Below are positions 19,191 to 28,057 of a stretch of 64,000 nt of DNA, piece by piece. The notes under the pieces were generated by a model, which saw only the letters and a program-made list of their open reading frames with translations, was not told where the DNA came from and ran no database searches. This DNA is from Streptomyces sp. R28 (lineage in GTDB: Bacteria > Actinomycetota > Actinomycetes > Streptomycetales > Streptomycetaceae), in NCBI RefSeq assembly GCF_041052385.1, contig NZ_CP163439.1:6809001-6873000 (forward strand). The letters run 5' to 3'. The position numbers and the translations under genes are program-made. Each line of letters begins with the position of its first letter. Within the stretch, counting starts at the first letter, position 1.

Positions 19191-20111
19191 ATGCCTAAGG
19201 CCATAGCCATCCAGCAGTTCGGCGGACCGGACGTACTGGGCCTCATCGATGTCCCCGAGCCGGTGCCAGGGCCGGGCCAGGTGACGGTCCGGGTGCGGGC
19301 CGTCGGGGTCAACGGGTTCGACTGCCGGGTGCGTTCCGGCGGCATGCGGGGTCGTTATCCGGTCGAGTTCCCGCAGATCATCGGCAACGAGTTCGCCGGG
19401 GTCGTCGAGCGGACCGGGCCGGAGGTGGCCGGGTTCGCGCCCGGCGACGAGGTGCTGGGGTTCGCCGTCATGCAGTCCGGCGCCGAGCTGCTCGCCGTCG
19501 GCGCGGACCAGATCACCGCCAAGCCGCCGGAGCTGTCGTGGGAGGTCGCGGGGTCCCTGTCGGCCGTGGGGCAGACCGCTGACATCGCCCTGGCCGAACT
19601 GCGGGTCGGCAAGGGGGACACCGTGCTCGTGCACGCCGCGGCAGGCGGCGTCGGCAGCCTCGCCGTCCAGCTCGTCAAGGAGCGGGGCGGCACGGCGATC
19701 GGCAGTGCCGGCGAGCACAACCACGAGTTCCTGCGCTCGCTGGGCGCGCTGCCCGTCGCCTACGGCCCCGGCTTCGCCGACCGGGTACGCGCCCTGGCCC
19801 CGGACGGCGTGGACGCGGCCCTCGACTGCCACGGTGGACCGGAGGCGCTCGCCGTGTCACTCGAACTCGTCGCGGACCGGGCCAGGATCGCCACCATCGC
19901 CAACTTCCGTGCCGCGGCCCAGGAGGGCATCCTCATGCCGCAGGTGGTGCGGTCCGCCGAGCGGCTCGCCGCCCTGGCCGCACTCTGCGCCGAGGGACGG
20001 CTGCGGCCGCACGTCGAGGCCGTCCTCCCCTTCGCCAAGGCGGCCGAGGCCCACCACAGGCTGGAGCAGGGCCATGTGCGCGGGAAGCTCGTCCTGGTGC
20101 CGGACCAGTGA
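19191..20111 (+). CDS. actVI-ORF4: MDR-family oxidoreductase (ActVI-ORF4)
   Basis: This 306-residue zinc-free MDR enzyme is paralogous to ActVI-ORF2: IDVPEPVPGPGQVTVRVRAV at the N-terminus and TVLVHAAAGGVGSLAVQL for NADPH binding. In the act pathway ActVI-ORF4 can partly replace ActVI-ORF2 as enoyl reductase. ATG at 19191 has GGAGAA upstream. Its TGA overlaps the GTG of the transporter gene (GTGA), so the actVI and actVA groups are transcriptionally continuous. Confidence 0.88.
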   Translation: MPKAIAIQQFGGPDVLGLIDVPEPVPGPGQVTVRVRAVGVNGFDCRVRSGGMRGRYPVEFPQIIGNEFAGVVERTGPEVAGFAPGDEVLGFAVMQSGAELLAVGADQITAKPPELSWEVAGSLSAVGQTADIALAELRVGKGDTVLVHAAAGGVGSLAVQLVKERGGTAIGSAGEHNHEFLRSLGALPVAYGPGFADRVRALAPDGVDAALDCHGGPEALAVSLELVADRARIATIANFRAAAQEGILMPQVVRSAERLAALAALCAEGRLRPHVEAVLPFAKAAEAHHRLEQGHVRGKLVLVPDQ

Positions 20112-21709
20112 CATCGGCTCCTGCCCGACCGGGCGGCCCGGCGCACGAGGGACATCCGCGGCGCTGGGCCGTTCTCGCGGTGCTGGTCCTGAGCCTGGTG
20201 AGCATCATCCTCGACAACACCGTGCTCAACGTGACGCTGCGCACCCTCACCGACCCGGAGCAGGGCCTCGGCGCCTCGCACAGCCAGGTCGAATGGGTGC
20301 TCAGCGCCTACACCCTCGCCTTCGCGGCGACGCTGTTCACCTGGGGTGTGCTCGGCGACCGGCTGGGCCGCAGACGCGTACTCCTGCTGGGCCTCGCCCT
20401 GTTCGGGCTGTCGTCCCTGGCCGGGGCCTACGCCGGGTCGCCGGAGCAGCTCATCGCCGCCCGCGCCTGCATGGGGGTGAGCGGCGCGGCGGTTCTGCCG
20501 AGCACGCTGGCCACCATCGCCGCCGTCTTCCCGATGCGGGAGCGCCCCAAGGCCCTCGGGATCTGGGCGGCTTCGGTCGGCTTCGCCCTCGGCATCGGAC
20601 CGGTCACCGGCGGGCTGCTGCTCGCGCACTTCTGGTGGGGCTCGGTCTTCCTGGTCAACGTGCCGATCGTGGCGGTCTGCCTGGTCGCGGTGGTGCTGCT
20701 GGTGCCCGAGACCCGGGGCACCACGGGCAAGCGCGTCGACGCGGCCGGACTGCTGCTCTCGATCGCCGGTCTCGTGCTGCTCGTCTACGCGATCATCGAG
20801 GCCGGCCGGAGCGGCGGGGTCACCGAGCCCACGGTCTGGGGCACCGGCCTGGCGGGCCTCGGCCTGCTGGGTGTGTTCCTGTGGCACGAGCGCCGTACCG
20901 CCGAACCCTCGCTGGAGCTCGGCTTCTTCCGGCTCAAGGCCTTCTCCACCGCCGTCGCGGCCGTCGGCTTCGTCAGCTTCGCGATGATGGGCTTCCTCTT
21001 CTTCAGCGCCTTCTACCTGCAGAGCGTGCGCGGCTACACCCCGCTGCAGGCCGGGAGTTGCACCGTGGCGCTGGCCGTCGCGAACGTGGTCTGCGGACCC
21101 CTCAGCACGGTCCTGGTCCGCTCGATCGGCGCCCGGAACGTGTGCGCGGCGGGCATGCTGGCCGTGACCGCCGCACTCTCCGGTGTCGTCTTCGTGACCC
21201 AGCACGCTCCGCTCTGGCTGATCCTCGCCTTGTTCGCCGCACTGGGGGCAGGCGTAGCCTGCGTCATGCCGACCGCAGCCGTGTCCATCATGAACGCGAT
21301 CCCACGCGAGAAGGCGGGCGTGGCCTCAGCGATGAACAACACCGTGCGCCAGCTGGGCGGCGCCCTGGGCGTCGCGGTGCTCGGGTCCCTCATGGGCGCC
21401 GCCTACCGCAGTGGCATCGAGGACGAGCTCGCCGTACTGCCGCCTTCCGTGCGGCACGAGGCCGGGGAGTCCCTGGATGCCACGCTCCTTGCTGCGACTC
21501 GGCTGGGGGAGAGCGGACTTGTCGGTCCCGCACGGCAGGCTTTCCTGGACGCCATGCATCTGGCCGCCGGGACAGCTGCCGCGGCGGCCCTCGTGGGCGC
21601 CCTAGCCGTGCTCCGCTGGCTGCCCTCCACCGTCACGACTCCGACGCCCCCGGCAGGCCCCGCGCCCCGCCGGGAGCATTCCGACCACACCAAGGCCCAA
21701 GGAAGCTGA
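20108..21709 (+). CDS. actVA-ORF1: MFS drug/proton antiporter, DHA2 family (ActVA-ORF1)
   Basis: This 533-residue integral membrane protein has about 14 hydrophobic segments. The DHA2 motif A-like loop is GVLGDRLGRRRVLLLG and motif C is GPVTGGLLLAHFWWGSVFLVN. It is the third putative export pump of the cluster, in addition to ActA and ActB, and presumably moves actinorhodin-type products or intermediates out using the proton gradient. The start is GTG, overlapping the previous stop by 4 bp. Confidence 0.9.
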   Translation: MTSAPARPGGPAHEGHPRRWAVLAVLVLSLVSIILDNTVLNVTLRTLTDPEQGLGASHSQVEWVLSAYTLAFAATLFTWGVLGDRLGRRRVLLLGLALFGLSSLAGAYAGSPEQLIAARACMGVSGAAVLPSTLATIAAVFPMRERPKALGIWAASVGFALGIGPVTGGLLLAHFWWGSVFLVNVPIVAVCLVAVVLLVPETRGTTGKRVDAAGLLLSIAGLVLLVYAIIEAGRSGGVTEPTVWGTGLAGLGLLGVFLWHERRTAEPSLELGFFRLKAFSTAVAAVGFVSFAMMGFLFFSAFYLQSVRGYTPLQAGSCTVALAVANVVCGPLSTVLVRSIGARNVCAAGMLAVTAALSGVVFVTQHAPLWLILALFAALGAGVACVMPTAAVSIMNAIPREKAGVASAMNNTVRQLGGALGVAVLGSLMGAAYRSGIEDELAVLPPSVRHEAGESLDATLLAATRLGESGLVGPARQAFLDAMHLAAGTAAAAALVGALAVLRWLPSTVTTPTPPAGPAPRREHSDHTKAQGS

Positions 21710-21710
21710 C

Positions 21711-22106
21711 ATGCCTTTCACTCCTGACGAGCTCGAGTACTACGCCTCCCAGAACCTCGGCCGACTGGCCACCGTGGCGGCCGACGGCCAGCCCCAGGTC
21801 AACCCCGTCTCGTTCACGATCAACACCGAGACCGGCACGATCGACATCGGCGGGCACAACCTGACGGCCAGCAAGAAGTTCCGCAACGTCGGCAAGAACG
21901 ACCAGGTCGCCTTCGTGGTCGACGATCTGATCTCCATGCAGCCGTGGAACGTACGCGGTATCGAAGTGCGCGGTCGGGCCGAGGCACTGACCGACGCCCA
22001 GCCGCCGCACCCGTACTTCGGCACCGCGATGATCCGTATCCACCCCAAGCGCATCATCACCTGGGGCCTCGGCGAAGACGCCGCTCAGCGCGGCCGCAAC
22101 GTCTGA
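21711..22106 (+). CDS. actVA-ORF2: PPOX-class F420/FMN-dependent protein (ActVA-ORF2)
   Basis: This 131-residue split-barrel flavin/F420-binding protein opens LGRLATVAADGQPQVNPVSF and continues with WNVRGIEVRGRAEALTD, typical of PPOX-class F420-dependent oxidoreductases. It corresponds by position to ActVA-ORF2, whose step in the pathway is not assigned. It starts 2 bp after the transporter stop, with AAGGAAG as ribosome-binding site. Confidence 0.85.
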   Translation: MPFTPDELEYYASQNLGRLATVAADGQPQVNPVSFTINTETGTIDIGGHNLTASKKFRNVGKNDQVAFVVDDLISMQPWNVRGIEVRGRAEALTDAQPPHPYFGTAMIRIHPKRIITWGLGEDAAQRGRNV

Positions 22107-22125
22107 CCCGGGGGCCCAGGCCCCT

Positions 22126-22168
22126 TCGACTCCGCTTCGAGCGGACCTCGATGCCCTCTTGCCAGGGT
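22126..22168 (+). promoter_or_regulatory. SARP box before actVA-ORF3
   Basis: TCGACTC (22126), TCGAGCG (22137) and TCGATGC (22148) are spaced exactly 11 bp. Eight bases later stands CAGGGT (22163-22168), a -10-like hexamer. This repeats the geometry of the other act promoters and implies a second SARP-driven transcript inside the actVA group. Confidence 0.75.
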
Positions 22169-22205
22169 GGAGCCCGTAGGACGGGCACACCACGGGGAGG
22201 GCCGG

Positions 22206-23039
22206 ATGAGCACAGAAATCTTCCGCGAGGATTTCACGGGGGGACTGGTGACCGACGGACCGGGCGCGCCATGGCGGCTGCGCCCGGTCGACGGTCTCCC
22301 CGAAGGGGACGGGGTGGTCCGCGGCGGGCCGGACGGCCTGAGGGTCGTGCCGAGCGCCGTCCAGCCCCGGACCAGGCGGGCGGCGTTCACCGAGCCGAAG
22401 CCGGGGCCGGACGGCGCCCCGCTCCATCTGCGGTGGGGGGCCTTCACCACCGGCGGCACCGCCTCCGCGCGCGGTGGGTTCACCGCGGTGCCGGGTGAAC
22501 TGCTCTCGGTCACGGCCGAGATGGGACTGCGCGGCTTCGGCCTGCGCTCCCATCCGTACGACGACGTCACCGAGGCGACCTCGGACGCCCGGCTCGGCGC
22601 GGGCGGTCTGATCTCGGTCGACCTCGAGACCGGCATGATCTTCGACTTCTTCCTCACGCACGGCCGCCTCTACGCGGTCTACGAGCGGCTAGCGCTGCAG
22701 CCGGACGCCCAGTTCGCGTCCTTCACCTACTGCGTCCCGGTCGCGGACCGCACCCCGGGCACGCTCCACCGGCTCGAGGTCGGTTACGACGTCGCGGCCG
22801 GCACCGTCCACTGGAAGGCCGACGGGCAGGAGGTGCTGTCCGTGGACCGGATCGGCTTCCGCTCGCTGGACGCGCGCTGGCTGCGCCGGGACAACGGCGG
22901 CCGGGAGGAAGCCGTACGCCCGCGCGGCCTCAGCTTCGGCCTGGGGCTCTTCCTGGAGCGCTACTTCGGCCAGGGGGTGCGGCTGTCGGTCAGCCGGCTC
23001 TCGGTGTCCACCTCGCCCGCCGGTTCCCGCGACGCGTGA
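22206..23039 (+). CDS. actVA-ORF3: DUF6081 protein (ActVA-ORF3)
   Basis: 277 residues, beta-rich and without a signal peptide: an N-terminal REDFTGG start, then repeats of aromatic-rich strands (DLETGMIFDFFLTHGRLYAVYER) suggesting a concanavalin-like fold. Proteins of this type are found in aromatic polyketide clusters, and this one sits where ActVA-ORF3 does. Its function is unknown. ATG at 22206 follows GGGGAGGG, and a likely SARP-dependent promoter is just upstream. Confidence 0.8.
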   Translation: MSTEIFREDFTGGLVTDGPGAPWRLRPVDGLPEGDGVVRGGPDGLRVVPSAVQPRTRRAAFTEPKPGPDGAPLHLRWGAFTTGGTASARGGFTAVPGELLSVTAEMGLRGFGLRSHPYDDVTEATSDARLGAGGLISVDLETGMIFDFFLTHGRLYAVYERLALQPDAQFASFTYCVPVADRTPGTLHRLEVGYDVAAGTVHWKADGQEVLSVDRIGFRSLDARWLRRDNGGREEAVRPRGLSFGLGLFLERYFGQGVRLSVSRLSVSTSPAGSRDA

Positions 23040-23075
23040 CGACCGACGTGTGACGACCGACTCGTGACGACGACC
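23036..23075 (+). repeat. 14-bp period tandem repeat in the actVA-ORF3/ORF4 junction
   Basis: GTGACGACCGAC occurs at 23036 and 23050, with a variant GTGACGACGACC at 23064. The first copy contains the actVA-ORF3 stop codon. The repeats make up most of the 52-bp gap before actVA-ORF4. Confidence 0.8.
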
Positions 23076-23091
23076 AACGAAAGGCACAGCC

Positions 23092-23976
23092 ATGCCCGAT
23101 GAGAACAAGCCCGTACTGGTCCTCGGCGCCACCGGCAAGCAAGGCGGCTCCACGGCCCGGTACCTGCTGGAACGCGGCTGGACCGTCCGGGCCTTCGTCC
23201 GTGACCCGGGCGCGCCCAAGGCCAAGGAGCTGCGCGAGCTGGGCGCGAGCCTGCACACCGGCGACCTGGAGGACGCCGAGTCGGTGCGCGCGGCGATGAA
23301 GGGCGCGTACGGCGTGTTCAGCATCCAGACGCCGATGACACCGGCGGGCGTGGAGGGCGAGGAGCGGCAGGGCAAGATCTGCGCCGACGCCGCTCGCGAC
23401 CTCGGCATCCAGCACTACGTCCACAGCTCGGTCGGCGGCGCGGAGCAGCCGGAGGGCGTGAACTGGCGGCTGTCCAAGCTGGCGATCGAGCAGCGGATCC
23501 AGGAGAACGAGCTCACCTTCACCTTCCTGCGGCCGTCGTACTTCATGGAGAACCTGAACCACGACATGTCGCCCCTCGTCATGGAGGACGGCGTACTGAC
23601 CTTCCGGCGGGGGCTCGGGCCGACCAACACGCTGCAGATGATCAGCGGCCCCGACATCGGGTACTTCGCGGCCGACGCCTTCGAGGACCCGGAGACCTTC
23701 GGCGGCGCCAAGATCGAGCTGGCCGGGGACGAGCTGACCGGCGAGCAGATCGCGGACGCGTTCGGCCGGCACACCGGGCTGCCCGCCCGCTTCGTCTCGG
23801 TGCCGATACCGGAGCTGCGCCGCACGGGCTTCGAGTGGCAGGCGATCTCGTACACCTGGCTCAACGGGATCGGCTATCACGCCGACATCCCCACGCTGCG
23901 CGCCCGGTTCCCGCAGCTGCTCACCCTCGACCAGTGGCTGGCCAAGACCGGCTGGGCCCCGGTGGACGCGGCATGA
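23092..23976 (+). CDS. actVA-ORF4: NmrA-like NAD(P)-binding protein (ActVA-ORF4)
   Basis: This 294-residue atypical SDR opens with the Rossmann motif VLVLGATGKQGGSTARYLLERGW. YVHSSVGGAEQ and LRPSYFMENL follow, and the usual YxxxK pair is not evident, as in NmrA/HSCARG proteins. It occupies the ActVA-ORF4 position, a gene linked to late oxidation or dimerisation steps in the actinorhodin pathway. The exact reaction is inferred. Its stop overlaps the next ATG (ATGA). Confidence 0.87.
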   Translation: MPDENKPVLVLGATGKQGGSTARYLLERGWTVRAFVRDPGAPKAKELRELGASLHTGDLEDAESVRAAMKGAYGVFSIQTPMTPAGVEGEERQGKICADAARDLGIQHYVHSSVGGAEQPEGVNWRLSKLAIEQRIQENELTFTFLRPSYFMENLNHDMSPLVMEDGVLTFRRGLGPTNTLQMISGPDIGYFAADAFEDPETFGGAKIELAGDELTGEQIADAFGRHTGLPARFVSVPIPELRRTGFEWQAISYTWLNGIGYHADIPTLRARFPQLLTLDQWLAKTGWAPVDAA

Positions 23977-25118
23977 GTGCGGACGCGATGCCCCGGGAGC
24001 GCCCGCCCCTGGAGGCAGGGGCCCGCCGGATCGCCGAGCTCGCCGGGAAGCGGGCGGCCGACGCCGAGCAGCAGCGCCGGCTGAGCCCCGATGTCGTCCG
24101 TGCGGTCCTTGCGGCCGGTTTCGCCGCCCACTTCGTCCCGGCGGCGCACGGCGGCAGGGCCGCGACCTTCGCCGAGCTCGTGGAGCCGGTCGCCGTGCTG
24201 GGCGAGGCCTGCGCCTCGGCCGCCTGGTATGCGTCCCTCACGGCGAGTCTCGGCCGGATGGCCGCCTATCTTCCGGACGAGGGCCAGGCCGAGCTGTGGT
24301 CCGCCGGCCCCGACGCCCTGATCGTCGGTGCCCTGATGCCGCTCGGCCGCGCCGAGCGGACGGCGGGCGGCTGGCAGGTCTCGGGCACCTGGCCGTTCGT
24401 CAGCGTCGTCGACCACTCCGACTGGGCGCTGGTGTGCGCCAAGGCGGGGGAGGAGCCGTGGTTCTTCGCGGTGCCGCGGGCGGCGTACGGGATCGTCGAC
24501 AGCTGGTATCCGATGGGCATGCGCGGCACGGGCAGCAACACCCTCGTACTCGACGGGGTGTTCGTGCCGGACGCGCGGGCCTGTACCCGGGCGGCCATCG
24601 CGGCCGGCCTCGGTCCGGGCGCCGAGGCGATCTGCCACACCGTGCCCATGCGGGCGGTCAACGGGCTGGCCTTCGCGCTGCCGATGCTCGGCGCGGCCCG
24701 CGGCGCCGCGGCCGTGTGGACCTCATGGATCGCCGCGAAGCTGGCCGGGCCGACCGGGCAGAACGCCGTCTCCTCCCAGGACCGCGTGCTGTACGAGCAC
24801 ACGCTGGCCCGGGCCACCGGCGAGATCGACGCGGCCCAGCTGCTGCTGGAGCGGGTCGCCGCGGTCGCCGACGCCGGCGGGGTGACCGGCGAACTCGTCG
24901 GCCGTGGGGCGCGGGACTGTGCCCTGGCCGCCGAGCTGCTGACCGCCGCGACCGACCGGCTGTTCGCCTCCGCGGGCACCAGGGCGCAGGCGCAGGACAG
25001 CCCGATGCAGCGCTTCTGGCGCGATGTGCACGCGGCTGCGAGCCATATCGGCCTGCAGTTCGGGCCGGGAGCGACGCTGTATGCCGGGGAGCTGCTGAGG
25101 AGGGGCAACGATGGCTGA
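23973..25118 (+). CDS. actVA-ORF5: FMNH2-dependent monooxygenase, acyl-CoA dehydrogenase fold (ActVA-ORF5)
   Basis: This 381-residue oxygenase component belongs to the two-component aromatic hydroxylases (HpaB/HsaA group of the acyl-CoA dehydrogenase superfamily). An all-helical N-terminus is followed by the beta domain (GGWQVSGTWPFVSVVDHSDWALV) and a helical C-terminal domain. ActVA-ORF5 hydroxylates the C-6 and C-8 positions using reduced FMN from ActVB, whose gene is at 36881. It is translationally coupled to ORF4 and overlaps ORF6 by 8 bp. Confidence 0.92.
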   Translation: MSADAMPRERPPLEAGARRIAELAGKRAADAEQQRRLSPDVVRAVLAAGFAAHFVPAAHGGRAATFAELVEPVAVLGEACASAAWYASLTASLGRMAAYLPDEGQAELWSAGPDALIVGALMPLGRAERTAGGWQVSGTWPFVSVVDHSDWALVCAKAGEEPWFFAVPRAAYGIVDSWYPMGMRGTGSNTLVLDGVFVPDARACTRAAIAAGLGPGAEAICHTVPMRAVNGLAFALPMLGAARGAAAVWTSWIAAKLAGPTGQNAVSSQDRVLYEHTLARATGEIDAAQLLLERVAAVADAGGVTGELVGRGARDCALAAELLTAATDRLFASAGTRAQAQDSPMQRFWRDVHAAASHIGLQFGPGATLYAGELLRRGNDG

Positions 25119-25452
25119 AGTGAACGATCCGCAGGTGGGTTTTGTCGCCGTCGTCACCTTCCCGGTGGACGGCCCCGCCACCCAGCGCAAGCTGGTCGAG
25201 CTGGCCACGGGCGGGGTGCAGGAGTGGATCCGTGAGGTGCCCGGCTTTCTGTCGGCCACCTACCACGCGAGCACGGACGGCACCGCGGTCGTCAACTACG
25301 CCCAGTGGGAGAGCGAGCAGGCCTACCGGGAGAACTTCAGCGCCGACCCGCGCTCGGCGAAGCTGCGGGAGGCGCTGAGCTCTCTGCCCGGGCTCATGGG
25401 ACCGCCGAAGGCCGTCTTCATGACCCCGCAGGGGTCGATCCTGCCGACCTGA
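25111..25452 (+). CDS. actVA-ORF6: Antibiotic biosynthesis monooxygenase (ActVA-ORF6)
   Basis: This 113-residue ferredoxin-like ABM protein oxidises the anthrone to the quinone without a cofactor. VGFVAVVTFPVDGPATQRKLVELA and VPGFLSATYHASTDGTAVVNYAQWES match ActVA-ORF6, including its 113-residue length and the conserved tryptophan in YAQWES. It is the last gene of the actVA group. Its 3' end overlaps the convergent actR gene by 35 bp. Confidence 0.93.
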   Translation: MAEVNDPQVGFVAVVTFPVDGPATQRKLVELATGGVQEWIREVPGFLSATYHASTDGTAVVNYAQWESEQAYRENFSADPRSAKLREALSSLPGLMGPPKAVFMTPQGSILPT

Positions 25453-26182
25453 CGCCGTCGTCCGCACCGTCGTCGACACCGTCGCCGGCTCCGGCCACCA
25501 GGCCGGCGATGATGATCTCCAGGCCGAGCTCGAACCGGCGGTCGGAGTCGAGCGAGGTGATCGGCCCGGCCAGGTGGACCAGGTTCGGGAACTGGGCGGC
25601 CGGCAGCGACTTCAGGTAGCCGTGGAGCTGGTCGGCGAACATGCCGGCCTGCTCCCGGCTCTGCTCCGCACCGGAATGCCGGGACGACTGCTCCAGGGCC
25701 TCCGCCGTGACGAAGGTCGACAGCAGGTCGCCCCCGTAGGCGGCGAGTTCGTCCCGCAGGCCCCCCGCGCGCAGCAGATTCAGGGTGCGCTCCATCCCCA
25801 TGATCCCGTTGGGCCCCAGTGGCACCCGGTCGATCGCGATGCGCGCCAGATCCCGGTGGGCCAGGAACATCCGCCGCAGTGACCGGCACATCTCCTTGAC
25901 CTGCTCCGCCCAGCGGCCCGGCTCCGGCTGCGGGATCTCCACCTCGGTCAGTACGAGGTCGAAGACGAGGTCGAGCAGCTCGTCCCGGTTCCCCACGTGC
26001 GCGTACAGCGAAGCGTGGCCGGTCTTCAGCTCCTGTGCGAGCCGCCGCATGCTCAGGGCGTCGAGCCCCTCGGCGTCGAGGATGCCGAGCGCCGTGTCGA
26101 CGATCCGGTCCTGGGTCAGGGGCATGCGCGGCGGCGCCTTCTTCGGCCGGCGCCACGGAGGTACGGGGATCTCCTCGGGCAT
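25418..26182 (-). CDS. actR: TetR-family repressor ActR (ActII-ORF1)
   Basis: This 254-residue repressor has a TetR helix-turn-helix at about 28-70 (IVDTALGILDAEGLDALSMRRLAQEL, ASLYAHVGNRDELLD). The large C-terminal ligand-binding domain is of the tetracycline-repressor type. ActR represses the export genes actAB and is released by actinorhodin and its three-ring intermediates. ATG at 26182 is chosen for the strong GGAAGGAGG a few bases upstream; a longer frame would run into the operator region. It is divergent from actA. Confidence 0.92.
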   Translation of the reverse strand: MPEEIPVPPWRRPKKAPPRMPLTQDRIVDTALGILDAEGLDALSMRRLAQELKTGHASLYAHVGNRDELLDLVFDLVLTEVEIPQPEPGRWAEQVKEMCRSLRRMFLAHRDLARIAIDRVPLGPNGIMGMERTLNLLRAGGLRDELAAYGGDLLSTFVTAEALEQSSRHSGAEQSREQAGMFADQLHGYLKSLPAAQFPNLVHLAGPITSLDSDRRFELGLEIIIAGLVAGAGDGVDDGADDGVRSAGSTPAGS

Positions 26183-26247
26183 GGGCCTCCTTCCTTCGCT
26201 TCGCGGCGGGTGGATCTCATCGTATGGCATCGACGGGCCACCGTTTC

Positions 26248-26285
26248 TTGACACGACCACCGTTCCACTATAGAACGGTGGTCGT
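26248..26285. promoter_or_regulatory. ActR operator and divergent actR/actA promoter
   Basis: A perfect 13-bp inverted repeat, ACGACCACCGTTC (26253-26265) and GAACGGTGGTCGT (26273-26285), is separated by CACTATA. TTGACA (26248-26253) abuts it on the plus strand. TATAGT, a good -10 for the minus strand, lies in the spacer. A repressor bound here would cover both promoters, matching the known ActR control of actA and of its own gene. Confidence 0.9.
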
Positions 26286-26320
26286 TCGTGGACCTATTGT
26301 CGAGAACCTCGGGGGATGCC

Positions 26321-28057
26321 ATGAGTTCCGTTGAAGCAGACGAGCCGGACGGGGCCGCGGCGCCTCCGACGGCGCTGGTGTCCGAGCAGGATCCGGGGCC
26401 GGACGCAGCCGCCGCCGAGCCCCCGGCCTACGCGCGCCGCTGGGCCGCGCTGGCGGTCATCCTCGGCGCCGAGATCATGGACCTACTCGACGGCACGGTC
26501 ATGAACATCGCCGCGCCCGCGGTCCGCGCGGATCTGGGCGGCAGCCTCAGCGTCATCCAGTGGATCACCGTCGGGTACACGCTCGCGTTCGCCGTCCTGC
26601 TCGTGGTCGGCGGACGACTGGGCGACATCTTCGGCCGCAAGCGCATGTTCGTCATCGGCGCCGTCGGATTCACCCTGGCCTCCGTGCTGTGCGCGGTGGC
26701 GGGCAATTCCGAGATGCTCATCGCCGCTCGCTTCCTGCAGGGCGGGCTGGGCGCGCTGATGATTCCGCAGGGGCTCGGCCTCATCAAACAGATGTTCCCG
26801 CCCAAGGAGACGGCGGCGGCGTTCGGCGCGTTCGGGCCCGCCATCGGGCTGGGCGCCGTGCTCGGCCCGATCATCGCCGGATTCCTGGTCGACGCCGACC
26901 TGTTCGGCACGGGCTGGCGGTCCGTCTTCCTGATCAACCTGCCGATCGGCGCGGCCGTGGTCATCGGTGCGGTGCTGCTGCTGCCCGAGGGCAAGGCACC
27001 GGTGCGGCCGAAGTTCGACGTCGGCGGCATGCTGCTGGTGACGCTCGGCCTGACCCTGCTGATCTTCCCGCTCGTCCAGGGGCGCGAACGCGACTGGCCC
27101 GCCTGGACGTTCGTGCTGATGGCGGCCGGAGCGGCCGTGCTCGCCGCCTTCGTCGCCTACGAACTGCGCCAGGAGAAGCGCGGCGGTGCCACGCTCATCG
27201 AGCTCAGCCTGCTGCGCAGGTCCCGCTACGCCGCGGGACTGGCGGTGGCGCTGGTGTTCTTCACCGGCATCTCCGGAATGTCGCTGCTGCTCGGCCTGCA
27301 TCTGCAGATCGGCCTCGGCTTCAGCCCGACCCGGGCGGCGCTGACGATGATGCCCTGGTCGGTGTTCCTGGTCGTCGGCGCGATCCTGACCGGCGCGGTG
27401 CTGGGCGCGAAGTTCGGCCGCAAGGCCCTGCACGGCGGGCTCGTGGTGATGGCGCTCGGCGTTCTGATCATGCTGCTGACCATCGGGGACCAGGCCGGCG
27501 GGCTGACCAGCTGGGAGCTCGTGCCCGGCATCGCCGTGGCCGGACTCGGCATGGGCATCATGATCGGTCTGCTCTTCGACATCGCCCTGGCCGACGTCGA
27601 CAAGCAGGAGGCCGGCACCGCCTCAGGGGTCCTCACCGCGGTCCAGCAACTCGGCTTCGCGGTCGGCGTCGCGGTGCTCGCGACGCTGTTCTTCGGACTG
27701 CTCGGCTCCCAGGCCACGGCGAGCGTCGCCGACGGCGAGAGCCGGACCCGGTCCGAACTCGCCGCCGCCGGGGCGAGTTCGGCCGAGCAGGACCGGCTGC
27801 TCGCCGACCTGCGGGTGTGCCTGAGGGAATCGGCGAGCCAGAAGGACTCCGAGCACACACCGGACAGCTGCCGGAACATCCAGCAGGCCCGGCCGGAGCT
27901 GGCCGAGGCCACGGCGCGGGCCTGGCAGACGGCCCACACCAAGAACTTCAGCACCGCGATGGTCCGCACGCTCTGGATCGTGATCGGACTGCTGGCGGTG
28001 TCCTTCGCGCTGGCCTTCCGGCTGCCGCCCAAGCCTCGTGAGGAAGAGGGTTTTTAG
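26321..28057 (+). CDS. actA: MFS exporter ActA (ActII-ORF2), DHA2 family
   Basis: This 578-residue, 14-helix proton-driven exporter has motif A GGRLGDIFGRKRMFVIG and motif C AIGLGAVLGPIIAGFLV. ActA is the main actinorhodin export pump and lies behind the ActR operator. A hydrophilic insert near the C-terminus (about 465-540) precedes the last helix. ATG at 26321 follows GGGGGA. Codon 55 is CTA (26483-26485) and no TTA codon was found, unlike the S. coelicolor gene. Confidence 0.92.
   Translation: MSSVEADEPDGAAAPPTALVSEQDPGPDAAAAEPPAYARRWAALAVILGAEIMDLLDGTVMNIAAPAVRADLGGSLSVIQWITVGYTLAFAVLLVVGGRLGDIFGRKRMFVIGAVGFTLASVLCAVAGNSEMLIAARFLQGGLGALMIPQGLGLIKQMFPPKETAAAFGAFGPAIGLGAVLGPIIAGFLVDADLFGTGWRSVFLINLPIGAAVVIGAVLLLPEGKAPVRPKFDVGGMLLVTLGLTLLIFPLVQGRERDWPAWTFVLMAAGAAVLAAFVAYELRQEKRGGATLIELSLLRRSRYAAGLAVALVFFTGISGMSLLLGLHLQIGLGFSPTRAALTMMPWSVFLVVGAILTGAVLGAKFGRKALHGGLVVMALGVLIMLLTIGDQAGGLTSWELVPGIAVAGLGMGIMIGLLFDIALADVDKQEAGTASGVLTAVQQLGFAVGVAVLATLFFGLLGSQATASVADGESRTRSELAAAGASSAEQDRLLADLRVCLRESASQKDSEHTPDSCRNIQQARPELAEATARAWQTAHTKNFSTAMVRTLWIVIGLLAVSFALAFRLPPKPREEEGF

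Noticed and set aside
19705..21864. 719-codon plus-strand frame across three genes
   Set aside because: It is a shifted-frame shadow of actVI-ORF4 and actVA-ORF1, with arginine/alanine-rich translation and no motifs.
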